This document shows positions 42,657 to 51,207 of a DNA stretch of 64,000 nucleotides, one piece after another. This DNA is from a virus: the IMG/VR virus record IMGVR_UViG_3300037264_003213, positions 17,848 through 81,847 of that record. The stretch is one strand, 5' to 3'. The notes beneath the pieces were generated by a model that had not been told where the DNA came from, did not search any database, and was given only the letters and a program-made list of their open reading frames with translations. Made by a program: the position numbers and the translations under genes. The first letter of the stretch is position 1. Every line of letters begins with the position of its first letter.

Positions 42657-43568
42657 ATGTCTGGCCCCCCATCATTTGACTTTGATCCACCAGCAGGTCC
42701 AGCGGGAACAATAGCTATACCTTACAGTTATAATGTAACAGGACAGTGCTTTTTTGGACTTACTAGCTTCACGGTTCTAACAGGCAGTTTACCGCCTGGA
42801 ATAACCATAAGTTCATTTACCACTTCTCCTGGTGCGTGGTCTGCTACGCTTTCAGGCACTCCTCTTGGTCCAGTTGCTACATCAACTGGAACCTTTAGAG
42901 CAACTGATCCAGGTGGTAATGGGGATTCAGGAACTTTCAGTATTGCTATTGGCGATCCACACTTCATAAGTTTCCGTGGTGAAAAGTTCGACTTCCACGG
43001 AGAACCAAATAAGATTTACAACCTATACAGTGATGCAAATGTCCAGATTAATTCACTATTTGCTTCTTGGGAAACAAGCGAAGCTAGTGATTGGACTGCT
43101 ATGCAAGAAATGGGTATTAAGTTCAGTAACTTAAGAATTAAAATAGATGCTTTGACTCAAACAATAACTATGAATGATATCGTTGTGAATGGGATTGATT
43201 TTAGTGGCGGTTTTATCAAGTTAGTTAACGAGATACCAGAAAAGCACCAGGCTATAAAACAACAAGGATTTGAAGAATTTATTAGTGGTATAATTATTAG
43301 ATTTTATAACTACGAATATTTCATTGCTTTTACTACCGATCACATTAATCCAGTTTGTCTTAATATAATGCAGCACATTGTTGGCGAGGTAGATGCTCAT
43401 GGAGTTGTAGGACAGACGGCAATGTATAAGGGGCCACCGAGAAAATCTATGGGTCCAAATGGCGCAGGCATTATTCAAGGTTCATATAGGGATTATGAAG
43501 TATCTGATCTTTTCGATGATGACTTCAGGTTTAACAAGTGGATGCCAATAGAGAAACTATCAGCTTGA
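42657..43568 (+). CDS. Probable adhesin/virion protein with Ig-like and vWD-like domains
   Basis: A 303-residue protein. Residues ~10-100 read as a putative-Ig (cadherin-like) domain: YSYNVTGQCFFGLTSF, GSLPPGITIS and ATLSGTPLGP. Then IGDPHFISFRGEKFDFHGEP and KIYNLYSDANVQIN match the opening of von Willebrand factor D-type domains (G-D-P-H-F...F-D-F-x-G). The rest is a beta-rich domain. Strong RBS (AAAAGGAG, 7 nt). A receptor-binding or decoration role is inferred; vWD-like modules are uncommon in phages. Confidence 0.72.
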   Translation: MSGPPSFDFDPPAGPAGTIAIPYSYNVTGQCFFGLTSFTVLTGSLPPGITISSFTTSPGAWSATLSGTPLGPVATSTGTFRATDPGGNGDSGTFSIAIGDPHFISFRGEKFDFHGEPNKIYNLYSDANVQINSLFASWETSEASDWTAMQEMGIKFSNLRIKIDALTQTITMNDIVVNGIDFSGGFIKLVNEIPEKHQAIKQQGFEEFISGIIIRFYNYEYFIAFTTDHINPVCLNIMQHIVGEVDAHGVVGQTAMYKGPPRKSMGPNGAGIIQGSYRDYEVSDLFDDDFRFNKWMPIEKLSA

Positions 43569-43607
43569 TTACTGTCTAATTATTTACTATTTTATAGTAA
43601 ATATAAT

Positions 43608-46600
43608 ATGAATTTCAAATGGTGGTTCTGTTTAGCTGAAAGCCAATTATTAAGCGAAGACTTCAAAACTCAAAGGGAGAAGTTTATAGCACAGGGTATT
43701 GCGGCTAACATAGTTGACAACTACTTAAACACCTTCAAAGAGATTAAAGACAAGAAATATAAAGAAATATTTGCCAATGTAGCTGGTGTTACAGTCCCTT
43801 CTGCCCAACGCATCAATGTAGACGCCTATACGGACTTCCATGAGCTAGAAAGGGTTGTAGATTACGTCAGGGGTCAAAGAGACTTATCTAAGGCCAAGTT
43901 TACCGATGTTACGTTCTCTGGCAAACCAATTTACACGGGCAATGGCCTGGAAATCTATTATGCTGATTCACCAAGAGCCTGTATTCAATATAAGGGCAGT
44001 GTCCCTTATAGCTGGTGCATAGCCCGCTCCGACACTTCTAACATGTTCTACACTTATCGCTACAAGGAACACGAACCAGCCTTTTATTTCATCAAAGACC
44101 TGGAGAAGACCAAGGCAGAATTCGGCTTGTGGAACGCCACCAAGACGGTCTTTTCGGGTAAATTCAGGGATAAGTACCACTTTTTCGTTGTTCAAGTTGT
44201 TAAGAATGCAGACCCAAACGACCCGAATAAAAAGCAGTATGTTGTAACTTCGGCTCAGAATGACGGCGATCAGCAAATGAATTGGAATGAATTGGTTGCC
44301 CTTGAGCCTAAGTTGCAGAACTTACAAAGTGTCTTGGTGAGCAAACCACTAACCACACAAGAAAGGCAGGATTATGACAGGTTTAAAGATGGCATAAACG
44401 ACGAACAATTCTCTAAACTAGATTATAGCGAAAAGAATCGCTATTTAGATATTGCGGTTCGTCTGGATCAGGCATTATCGACGCAGCAATTCCAGATGCT
44501 ACCAGACGATCTCAAGAATAAGTATATAAGTTTTGGTGTCGGTTTGAACGAGGCTCAATATGGAATGATTTTGCAGAACAAGCCACTACTCAAACGTTAC
44601 CAGGACATAACACTTAGGAAATTTGATGAAGCACTTAAGTCTGAACACGATATAGGTTTTACGCCTTCAGAAATTCAAATAATTATTAGTTCGCCTGATT
44701 TTGCTGAAAAAATGCAAGCAACGGAGAATCATGATCTGGTTAGTAAGATTGTGGAGTCGTATCCTGAATCGGCAATTAAGATAGCGTCGGTGATGTTGCC
44801 AGAAACGCTTGATCCAAGGATGATTCGAACACTCATTGATCCTGTTGATGATATAAATACCAAAGCACAAATCGGTTCAGTTATTATTGATAAGCTAGGC
44901 CAAGAGTTTAATTTGGAGGACATGGAGGCTTTATTTCAAACTGATGATGATGATTATTACAACAGGAATTACGATCCTGCTTTTGGAGAACAACATAAAT
45001 TAAAGCAGTTTTGGGAAGCGATGGGAGAAAAGCTAATCCAGGTAAAGGATTTGGATGATGATGAAGTTCACTTCTTATTGAACGCAACCAAGAGTGAGAA
45101 ATTGGCCCATATGTTAGTGGCCAAACATGGCAAGAATCTATCGCATGGTGCAGTTGTTGCCATGCTTCACAATGTTAAAGGTAATGAAGCGGCGAAACTT
45201 GCGATGAGTATGAAAGATAAACTTTCGCCTGAAGAATATCAAGAAATGCTTAAGTCGCATTACACTATGTCATCTAGAAGGTCAACGGGCGGCGATGCGT
45301 CTAGAAAATCTAAAGAAAAGTTCTATGGCGCGATGGGACATCACGCAGAGGTGCTAACATATCCAGACGGCCATCGTTGGTTTGAAGGTGCAAAAGAAAT
45401 GGACCCCGATAGCATCAAGAATGACCATCTATTCTATCTTTTATCTCCTTCAGGAGAAATTGAAGTTGGTTTGCAAGTCGTCAATGGAAAAGCATCAGTG
45501 ATGCACGCGGAAGGGAAATCCTTGCATGATGCAATGGATAAGAACCCGAAAGCGTGGAAACCAGAAGATTTAAGTCAATATTATAAGCATCCTTCGAAGT
45601 GGAATGATTACATTGTAGATTTTATTAGTCGAAAACCAGATATTGTAAAACGAGTTCATTCAATAAGTCCTGATTGGCACCTTGGTAATTTAACTCCAGA
45701 ACAAAAAGAAAAACTCTTTAGGGAACGTCCAGATGCCATGCCGAAGGTTGATTTTCAGACTTCGGAAGGTTATTCTTGGTCATATAGCGGTCACAATTAT
45801 CAGTTATATGATGACCACTGGCAACCTATTCTAAATTTCGTGATAGACGACAACGATATCAGCCGTGGTAGTTGGCACAGCCCTTCTATTTCGCAAATGT
45901 TTATTGGTAAGCAAGAAATTGATAAGCCTAAGTTCAGCAAAGCGACAGCAGAATTGATATTGAACAAGGGCTTTGAGCATATTGACAGTAGAGAAAAGAA
46001 CGATTATCAATGGAAATTTGATGATATGCTACCAGAGCATCAACAAATGGTCCTAGAGAAACACCCAGGTTTTAACGACCCATATAGTTATATCCAGAAA
46101 AAGTCTGATTCAAAGGAAAAAAGTCTTAATATGATGGGCGGCGGGATGGGGTATGGCATGAAGGTTTTAGATGATGATGATACCGTAATCCTCGATGCCC
46201 ACCATACAATCCAAGAAAAGGATTTGCTGACTGCTAACTTTTTCGCAAAAGGACTGCCCGTTCACGACAAACTTGAAACTCGAAGAATTGTTGATTTACT
46301 AAGTACGAAAATTCACGGAATTTATGGCGGGGGTGATAAGTGGGAATTCGAGAAACTGGCAAAAGAAGGCGATCTGAATACGTTGAAAAAGAAGTATCCA
46401 TTTGCAGACGAAGAGATGATGAACCTCTCCCGTGAACATGGCTACCGCACCTCTGATGCTCTATCACATGGGATCGGCAAGGTTGTCATGCCGCAGGTAA
46501 TGAAGCTGCTGTACGAAGAACTAAAACCTTATGAAACAGATAAATTCAAGATCGTTTTCAGAGACGGAAAGATAGAATTCGAAACATCTTACGAGCAGAT

Positions 46601-46811
46601 GGCCGAAGAGTACAAGAAGAATCATTCTTTGAAGTCATTTATGGATGAATATAAGACCTGGAGACAGGGTTTGAAAGTTAATTGGAGAGATTTCTTTACC
46701 AAGCTCGATAAGGTTGAACGAAATATCGACAAGGGAGCATTCAAGAATGCGATCAGCAGCTCCCTTGACCACAGCAGAGCAGAGAAATATACTACCGACA
46801 GCCGCATCTAA
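43608..46811 (+). CDS. Very large probable head-packaged protein
   Basis: A 1067-residue protein. It begins MNFKWWFCLAESQLLSED; F3, W6 and a possible L-A-E/S cleavage site after Glu11 fit a capsid-targeting peptide processed by the prohead protease. Residues ~115-175 contain ACIQYKGSVPYSWCIARSD and NMFYTYRYKEHEPAFYFI, a W-C-x-A...Y module that may be a catalytic or binding domain. Long helical repeats follow, then a C-terminal domain with DTVILDAHHTIQEKDLL. No Shine-Dalgarno site; TATAGTAAATATAAT directly precedes the ATG. A virion-delivered effector is possible. Confidence 0.62.
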   Translation: MNFKWWFCLAESQLLSEDFKTQREKFIAQGIAANIVDNYLNTFKEIKDKKYKEIFANVAGVTVPSAQRINVDAYTDFHELERVVDYVRGQRDLSKAKFTDVTFSGKPIYTGNGLEIYYADSPRACIQYKGSVPYSWCIARSDTSNMFYTYRYKEHEPAFYFIKDLEKTKAEFGLWNATKTVFSGKFRDKYHFFVVQVVKNADPNDPNKKQYVVTSAQNDGDQQMNWNELVALEPKLQNLQSVLVSKPLTTQERQDYDRFKDGINDEQFSKLDYSEKNRYLDIAVRLDQALSTQQFQMLPDDLKNKYISFGVGLNEAQYGMILQNKPLLKRYQDITLRKFDEALKSEHDIGFTPSEIQIIISSPDFAEKMQATENHDLVSKIVESYPESAIKIASVMLPETLDPRMIRTLIDPVDDINTKAQIGSVIIDKLGQEFNLEDMEALFQTDDDDYYNRNYDPAFGEQHKLKQFWEAMGEKLIQVKDLDDDEVHFLLNATKSEKLAHMLVAKHGKNLSHGAVVAMLHNVKGNEAAKLAMSMKDKLSPEEYQEMLKSHYTMSSRRSTGGDASRKSKEKFYGAMGHHAEVLTYPDGHRWFEGAKEMDPDSIKNDHLFYLLSPSGEIEVGLQVVNGKASVMHAEGKSLHDAMDKNPKAWKPEDLSQYYKHPSKWNDYIVDFISRKPDIVKRVHSISPDWHLGNLTPEQKEKLFRERPDAMPKVDFQTSEGYSWSYSGHNYQLYDDHWQPILNFVIDDNDISRGSWHSPSISQMFIGKQEIDKPKFSKATAELILNKGFEHIDSREKNDYQWKFDDMLPEHQQMVLEKHPGFNDPYSYIQKKSDSKEKSLNMMGGGMGYGMKVLDDDDTVILDAHHTIQEKDLLTANFFAKGLPVHDKLETRRIVDLLSTKIHGIYGGGDKWEFEKLAKEGDLNTLKKKYPFADEEMMNLSREHGYRTSDALSHGIGKVVMPQVMKLLYEELKPYETDKFKIVFRDGKIEFETSYEQMAEEYKKNHSLKSFMDEYKTWRQGLKVNWRDFFTKLDKVERNIDKGAFKNAISSSLDHSRAEKYTTDSRI

Positions 46812-47086
46812 AACGTCTCTTCTCTCCAAAACTCTTCACCTTCCATGAAGTAATGCACAACAGTTTTACCCGTCGTAGATGGATACTTACGATCTACCAT
46901 AATCTTTCCAGAGTGGCACTTCCTGTGACAGTTAGAGCAAATACATAACATGTTGGAATTTATATACTTGCCGCCATCTTTTCCAGGTATAATACGGTGG
47001 GCATCCAGTAGATTCTGGTCATCTTCGCCACAAAAGAAGCACCTTTTATGAGATAGTTTGTAAATTTTCTTTCTCGACAACTTCAT
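46808..47086 (-). CDS. HNH endonuclease
   Basis: A 92-residue protein with the complete McrA-type HNH layout: CFFCGEDDQNLLDAHRIIPG, then GGKYINSNMLCICSNCH, then HSGK, i.e. two zinc pairs around H...N...H. Likely a free-standing homing-type endonuclease or a host-DNA nicking enzyme. It overlaps the 3' end of the 1067-residue gene by 4 bp. Confidence 0.85.
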   Translation of the reverse strand: MKLSRKKIYKLSHKRCFFCGEDDQNLLDAHRIIPGKDGGKYINSNMLCICSNCHRKCHSGKIMVDRKYPSTTGKTVVHYFMEGEEFWREETF

Positions 47087-47106
47087 TCCTATATTGTATA
47101 TAGTTT

Positions 47107-47766
47107 ATGAACTTCGCGCAATGGTATTTTGAGAATGGTCCTGATCCTAAACAACAGTTATTTCCTTGGGCCACAGAAGAAGAACCGCTTGATTATAAGC
47201 GTCTAGCGCGATATAAAAGCCCTGAAAATTACATTAAATCGCAAGTAAAGGGTGCAAAGCAAACAGAAAAAGCGGCTCAAACAGTTGTTGCTGCCCCACC
47301 TAACAGTTTCATGTCAGGTAAAGAAGATGTAGAAAGAATATTTCATAGTGAAGTTATTATTCCGCCAAAACAGTTTGCCAATGGGCAAGTCAGACCAGAA
47401 AGACATATTGCCTTTGTTTTGCTGAACAAGACTGATCCACTGGTCAATGGCAATAAAAGACTAATTGCAATTTGGCAGGGCGACCCCACGAATCGACTTA
47501 CAAAGAATGATGTGCTAGGCCACATGTACGATGTATTAGGCGGCATCCTCTTTAAAGGATCATATTTAACTCACGCTTGGATTGATCCAAACTACAAAGG
47601 ACCAGATGTAAATTTGTATAGAGATTTAAGGGAATTTGCCAGGAAATATTATGGGGTTATAGGGACAGAGCCTGGTGATGAATTAACAAGTAAAAGCTAT
47701 AGAGCATCACAAGCTAAATACGATTGGAAGCGATTCCAACAGCAGCAGTTTATCCATAAACCTTAA
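47107..47766 (+). CDS. Probable head-packaged protein
   Basis: A 219-residue protein starting MNFAQWYFENGPDPKQ (F3, W6). The core (HIAFVLLNKTDPLVNGNKRL, LFKGSYLTHAWIDPNY) seems an alpha/beta fold not recognised. ATATTGTATATAGTTT lies immediately upstream without a Shine-Dalgarno site, divergent from the HNH gene. Confidence 0.58.
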   Translation: MNFAQWYFENGPDPKQQLFPWATEEEPLDYKRLARYKSPENYIKSQVKGAKQTEKAAQTVVAAPPNSFMSGKEDVERIFHSEVIIPPKQFANGQVRPERHIAFVLLNKTDPLVNGNKRLIAIWQGDPTNRLTKNDVLGHMYDVLGGILFKGSYLTHAWIDPNYKGPDVNLYRDLREFARKYYGVIGTEPGDELTSKSYRASQAKYDWKRFQQQQFIHKP

Positions 47767-48079
47767 TGAATACCTCTCCCCACACTTCTGCTCGCCCCAT
47801 TACTTCTTGAAAAGTTCGTTGGTTACGGATGCTGGTAAGTTGATGGATTAATTTTACTTCCTGTTGTTGGAAGTAGGATGGTGGTTTACCAGCCCTAATT
47901 GCCTTGATACATTCGTCGTATTCTGGTAGTTTTGCTGTGAAGTGCCAGGCGGTCAATTGTGCTGGACCTCCTTTTGAACGTGCATCTTGTGCAATTTTCG
48001 CTGCACCTTTCTTTCGATCTTCGCAGAATTGCACGTTTTCATCCTGTTTTCTATTTACATGTTCATTGAAAGTGTGCAT
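47750..48079 (-). CDS. Hypothetical protein, weak match to the N-terminal tag
   Basis: A 109-residue protein (MHTFNEHVNRKQDENVQF), helical and charged. Residues 4-8 (F-N-E-H-V) vaguely match the tag seen elsewhere. AGTAAATAGATT precedes the ATG. Overlaps the convergent gene by 17 bp. Not recognised. Confidence 0.55.
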   Translation of the reverse strand: MHTFNEHVNRKQDENVQFCEDRKKGAAKIAQDARSKGGPAQLTAWHFTAKLPEYDECIKAIRAGKPPSYFQQQEVKLIHQLTSIRNQRTFQEVMGRAEVWGEVFIKVYG

Positions 48080-48091
48080 AATCTATTTACT

Positions 48092-48271
48092 ATGATTCAC
48101 TACATTCTTTGTTGGTTATTTGGACATAAGTTTGTGCATAAAGTCCACACTGGAAGAACTACAAAGTATTTCATGGGTGATGCTTACAACGCTAATGTTT
48201 ATAAATGGGAACAATTACCATTCTGTGTTCGTTGCGGTAAACCAAATGTAAATTACGAGTATCAAAAATGA
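48092..48271 (+). CDS. Small zinc-binding protein
   Basis: A 59-residue protein (MIHYILCWLFGHKFVHKV) with FCVRCGKPN near the end and early Cys/His residues, a common small phage protein type. The ATG follows CTATTTACT. First of a run of tightly overlapping small genes. Confidence 0.6.
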   Translation: MIHYILCWLFGHKFVHKVHTGRTTKYFMGDAYNANVYKWEQLPFCVRCGKPNVNYEYQK

Positions 48272-48522
48272 GAAAAACAGTTTGTTATTGCGACATTTGC
48301 AAGAAAGAAGTTAAAGAAGTTGATTTACGGCTTTTCGACAGTTACGAAATATGTTTATGTTGTAGAAGAAATATAATTCATCGAGTTATAAAAGACAAAC
48401 CTTTTATTTTGACGCCCTGGTGTAAAGTTTGTAACGGCATGGGAATTATTAGGGAATCTATTGATTGTGGTTATGACCACAACCAATATGAAACCAAGAA
48501 ATGCGAGAATTGCAAGATATGA
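48268..48522 (+). CDS. Multi-CxxC zinc protein
   Basis: An 84-residue protein with four Cys pairs (CYCDIC, CLCC, CKVCNGMG, CENC), so probably two zinc ribbons; the CKVCNGMG piece resembles DnaJ-type zinc repeats. Coupled by ATGA to the gene before. Confidence 0.65.
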   Translation: MRKTVCYCDICKKEVKEVDLRLFDSYEICLCCRRNIIHRVIKDKPFILTPWCKVCNGMGIIRESIDCGYDHNQYETKKCENCKI

Positions 48523-48782
48523 TGGAAAATCCTGGCTACCACCTGGAAGAAATCCTCCGTGGAAAATATGGTGAGATTTCCAAAATTCTAGAAGAAGCCG
48601 CCGAATTAAAAGATGCAATGAAGCAAGGCAATAAGATTATGGTTCTTATTGAACTATGCGACGTTATTGGTGCCATCGACGGCTACTTGGACAATTATTA
48701 TGGGGACAAGATCACCATAGATCATCTTATAACAATGGCATTTACTACAAAAAGAGCCTTTAGTTCAGGACACCGAAAATGA
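48519..48782 (+). CDS. MazG-like nucleotide pyrophosphohydrolase
   Basis: An 87-residue protein, started at the ATG overlapping the previous stop. ISKILEEAAELKDAMKQ and VLIELCDVIGAIDGYL reproduce the E-E-x-x-E...E-x-x-D metal-binding pattern of all-alpha NTP pyrophosphatases. Phage MazG proteins trim (d)NTPs or affect the alarmone response. Overlaps the next gene by 4 bp. Confidence 0.75.
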   Translation: MMENPGYHLEEILRGKYGEISKILEEAAELKDAMKQGNKIMVLIELCDVIGAIDGYLDNYYGDKITIDHLITMAFTTKRAFSSGHRK

Positions 48783-49003
48783 TTGAAAAAGTAAAAAATC
48801 TTTTGCTTGGCAAAACTATCGAAGAAGTAGAATTTAGTTCATGGCAAGCTACAAATGACACTTTAATCTTACGATTTACAGATAAAACGCATATCAAAAT
48901 CATGTCAGACCCGAATATGACATTTGATGGGCTGGCATTTTATATCAAAAAGTCCAAAACTGTAACCATTGACCAGGAATATGACGAAGAAATAAGTAAT
49001 TAG
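48779..49003 (+). CDS. Hypothetical protein
   Basis: A 74-residue beta-rich protein (MIEKVKNLLLGKTIEEVEF). Its last 17 codons are duplicated in tandem immediately downstream. Not recognised. Confidence 0.6.
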   Translation: MIEKVKNLLLGKTIEEVEFSSWQATNDTLILRFTDKTHIKIMSDPNMTFDGLAFYIKKSKTVTIDQEYDEEISN

Positions 49004-49061
49004 AATGTCTAAAACTGTAACCATTGACCAGGAATATGACGAAGAAATAAGTAATTAGAAT
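48952..49061 (+). repeat. 55-bp tandem duplication of a gene 3' end
   Basis: The 51-bp segment 48956-49006 recurs identically at 49011-49061. The second copy holds an ATG plus 16 codons (MSKTVTIDQEYDEEISN) ending at the copied stop. Likely replication slippage, or an assembly artefact. Confidence 0.95.
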
Positions 49062-49234
49062 CCGTAACCAGTCGCTAGTCCTTGACTTTCAAGCCATTGC
49101 ATGTATTCATTCCACCAACCCTTGGTTTTAAGTTCTTGGACAAACTGCTCATAGCCACCTTCCATCATACGACGATTTTGCGATTCGCTCAAATATCCAC
49201 TGTGGCCAATCCACTCTTTAAAGCAAATTTTCAT
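49055..49234 (-). CDS. Small protein with capsid-targeting-like N terminus
   Basis: A 59-residue protein from the ATG at 49234: MKICFKEWIGHSGYLSES (F5, W8, I9). A helical, Trp-rich end follows. The longer frame to 49285 is not supported, because ACATAATTATA lies right before this ATG. Its 3' end overlaps the 55-bp duplication. Inferred to be head-packaged. Confidence 0.55.
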   Translation of the reverse strand: MKICFKEWIGHSGYLSESQNRRMMEGGYEQFVQELKTKGWWNEYMQWLESQGLATGYGF

Positions 49235-49254
49235 TATAATTATGTAGGGTGAAA

Positions 49255-49848
49255 ATGATAGATTATGAAAAAATCGCTGCTGCAATAAGACACTATAACG
49301 AAGCTGGTTTTAAGTATATTGACGTTCCTTGGATCATTTCCAAGGAATCCATGATAATTACTGCACCGCCTGGAGTCCGTCTATTCGATACTTTTGCGGG
49401 TAGTCTTGTAGCTTCTGGCGAACAATCATTCCTTGAAATCAGGAAAGAACTCTTAAAGGCTGATGGCTTTCCAGCTTTATATCAGTGTGTAACGCCTTGT
49501 TTTAGGGATGAGACTAATCCTGACGACCTGCACCTTCAGTATTTTATGAAAAATGAGCTAATTGGTATTAACTGGCATACCTTTGAGAATAAGGAAAAGG
49601 TTCCTTGGGCATTGCTTAATTTCGTTATTCGAAAGGCTTTAGATTACTTCAAAATCTACGCTTATGAGCCAGAGGATGAACTCAAGGTGATAGATGCTCC
49701 GATGCCTAATTCTGTGGTAAATCATGATATTACGATTAGGGGTATTGAAGTTGGGTCTTACGGCTATCGTTATACTGATGATTTTGCTTGGGTTTATGGG
49801 ACTGGTGTTGCTGAGCCAAGATTAACGCAAGTTCTTACTACGAAATAA
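49255..49848 (+). CDS. Minimal class II aminoacyl-tRNA-synthetase-like catalytic core
   Basis: A 197-residue protein. All three class II motifs can be read. Motif 1 is AGFKYIDVPWII (17-28). Motif 2 is CFRDE with R84 and a loop ending HLQYFMKNELI (93-103). Motif 3 is YGTGVAEPRL with R189. There is no anticodon-binding or editing domain, so it is a bare catalytic core, like some paralogs that activate amino acids or other acids for non-tRNA acceptors. Substrate unknown. Start at ATG 49255 (GTG at 49249 possible). Confidence 0.72.
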   Translation: MIDYEKIAAAIRHYNEAGFKYIDVPWIISKESMIITAPPGVRLFDTFAGSLVASGEQSFLEIRKELLKADGFPALYQCVTPCFRDETNPDDLHLQYFMKNELIGINWHTFENKEKVPWALLNFVIRKALDYFKIYAYEPEDELKVIDAPMPNSVVNHDITIRGIEVGSYGYRYTDDFAWVYGTGVAEPRLTQVLTTK

Positions 49849-49896
49849 CTATGTTATTTCATGCTGTATTTATTATCGTTATTGGTATGTTTTGCT

Positions 49897-50346
49897 ATGG
49901 AAGACAAAATGTATAATCTTTTAGAAAAGTCCCAATCCGCTGCTTTTGGCACGATGTATGGGGATGTGCCTTTTACTTCTCTGGTTCCATACGTTTTAGA
50001 CGGCAAGGGAAGACCAATTCTCTACATTAGTGAATTAGCCATTCATACTAAGAATATACATAAGAATCCCATTTGTAGTCTTATGGTTGGTAAAGAAGAC
50101 AAAGATGACGTGTTTAATAGTCAACGAATCACATTTATAGGCAAAATAGAAAAAATTCCAGAGAAAGATATAGCAGAAGCCAAGAAAGCGTATTTGAAGA
50201 AATATCCTACCGCAGAGATACTTATGGAAATGGAACTTGAAGACTTTTCCTTGTATAGAATAAAAATCACTAAAATATACTATGTTGGAGGATTTGGTGA
50301 TATTAGTTGGATTGCTTTAGACGATTATTTAAAACATTGGAAGTAA
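49897..50346 (+). CDS. PNPOx-family FMN-binding protein (HugZ-like)
   Basis: A 149-residue protein from the ATG at 49897; starts at 49861 would add a hydrophobic dozen residues. SAAFGTMYGDVPFTSLVPYV, GRPILYISELAIHTKNI and NPICSLMVG are the signature strands of pyridoxamine-phosphate-oxidase-like split barrels, closest to HugZ/heme-utilisation types. FMN- or heme-dependent redox activity is possible. It sits directly before the ADP-ribosylglycohydrolase gene. Confidence 0.82.
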   Translation: MEDKMYNLLEKSQSAAFGTMYGDVPFTSLVPYVLDGKGRPILYISELAIHTKNIHKNPICSLMVGKEDKDDVFNSQRITFIGKIEKIPEKDIAEAKKAYLKKYPTAEILMEMELEDFSLYRIKITKIYYVGGFGDISWIALDDYLKHWK

Positions 50347-50347
50347 T

Positions 50348-51205
50348 ATGTTATTAGAAATAGCTGTTGGAGACGCATACGGAGCTTGTTTTGAGTGGAT
50401 TGAAAAATGGATGATCCTGCCTGAGAATAAACTGGAATATAAGGCTGTGGCTCCATCGGTAATCAAGCCAGGATGTTATACAGACGATACCCAAATGTCT
50501 TTAGCAATTGCTGAGTTGATGCTAGAAGGTGCTGATTGGACGCCTTATAATTTAGCCAAAAAATTTGTTGAGTGTTTTCACCGTGACCCAAGGCGTGGAT
50601 ATGCACCAGGCTTTCAGATGTTCTTAGAAAATGAGGCAAAAACCCCCGAAGATTTTCTTGCCAAGATTAAACCGACTAGCGACCGTTCTGGCGCAGCCAT
50701 GCGTGCTGCCCCATTAGGTTTAATTTTTGATATAGAAGAACTAAAAGATAAATGTCGCATTCAGGCAGCAATGACGCATGATACATATGAAGGACATGGC
50801 TCCGCTTTGTGTGCGGCGGGCATGACTCATTACTTTCGTTATAACATTGGACCGAAAGCGGAGTTGTTCGATTGGTTACACAATCTCTATCCGATGGGAT
50901 GGATTCCCATGAGCATAGAGCAGTTAGGAAAGTATGACCATATTCCAGTAAAAGGTTGGCCTTGCGTAATTGCGGCAATTGATGCTATCATGCGAAGCAA
51001 TAGTCTATCGGAAGTTCTGGTCAATTGTGTCAATTTCGCTGGCGATGTTGATACAATTTCTGCGATAGCAATGGGTCCAGCCAGTTTTTGTAAGGAAATC
51101 AAGAACGACATTCCGCAATGTCTAATTGATGGTCTAGAAAATGGGACTTATGGCAGAGATTATATTGTTGAATTAGATAAAAAACTCTTAAGCAAGGAAT
51201 TCTAA
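50348..51205 (+). CDS. ADP-ribosylglycohydrolase (DraG/ARH family)
   Basis: A 285-residue protein with the dinuclear Mg/Mn site of the family: GDAYGACFE at the N terminus, CYTDDTQMS with T45-D46-D47, SGAAMRAAPLG, and NFAGDVDTISAIA with D233-x-D235-T236. These enzymes remove ADP-ribose from modified proteins or hydrolyse ADP-ribose derivatives. In a phage this may reverse ADP-ribosylation used in control or defence, or process NAD. Separated from the upstream FMN protein by 1 bp. Confidence 0.9.
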   Translation: MLLEIAVGDAYGACFEWIEKWMILPENKLEYKAVAPSVIKPGCYTDDTQMSLAIAELMLEGADWTPYNLAKKFVECFHRDPRRGYAPGFQMFLENEAKTPEDFLAKIKPTSDRSGAAMRAAPLGLIFDIEELKDKCRIQAAMTHDTYEGHGSALCAAGMTHYFRYNIGPKAELFDWLHNLYPMGWIPMSIEQLGKYDHIPVKGWPCVIAAIDAIMRSNSLSEVLVNCVNFAGDVDTISAIAMGPASFCKEIKNDIPQCLIDGLENGTYGRDYIVELDKKLLSKEF

Positions 51206-51207
51206 AA

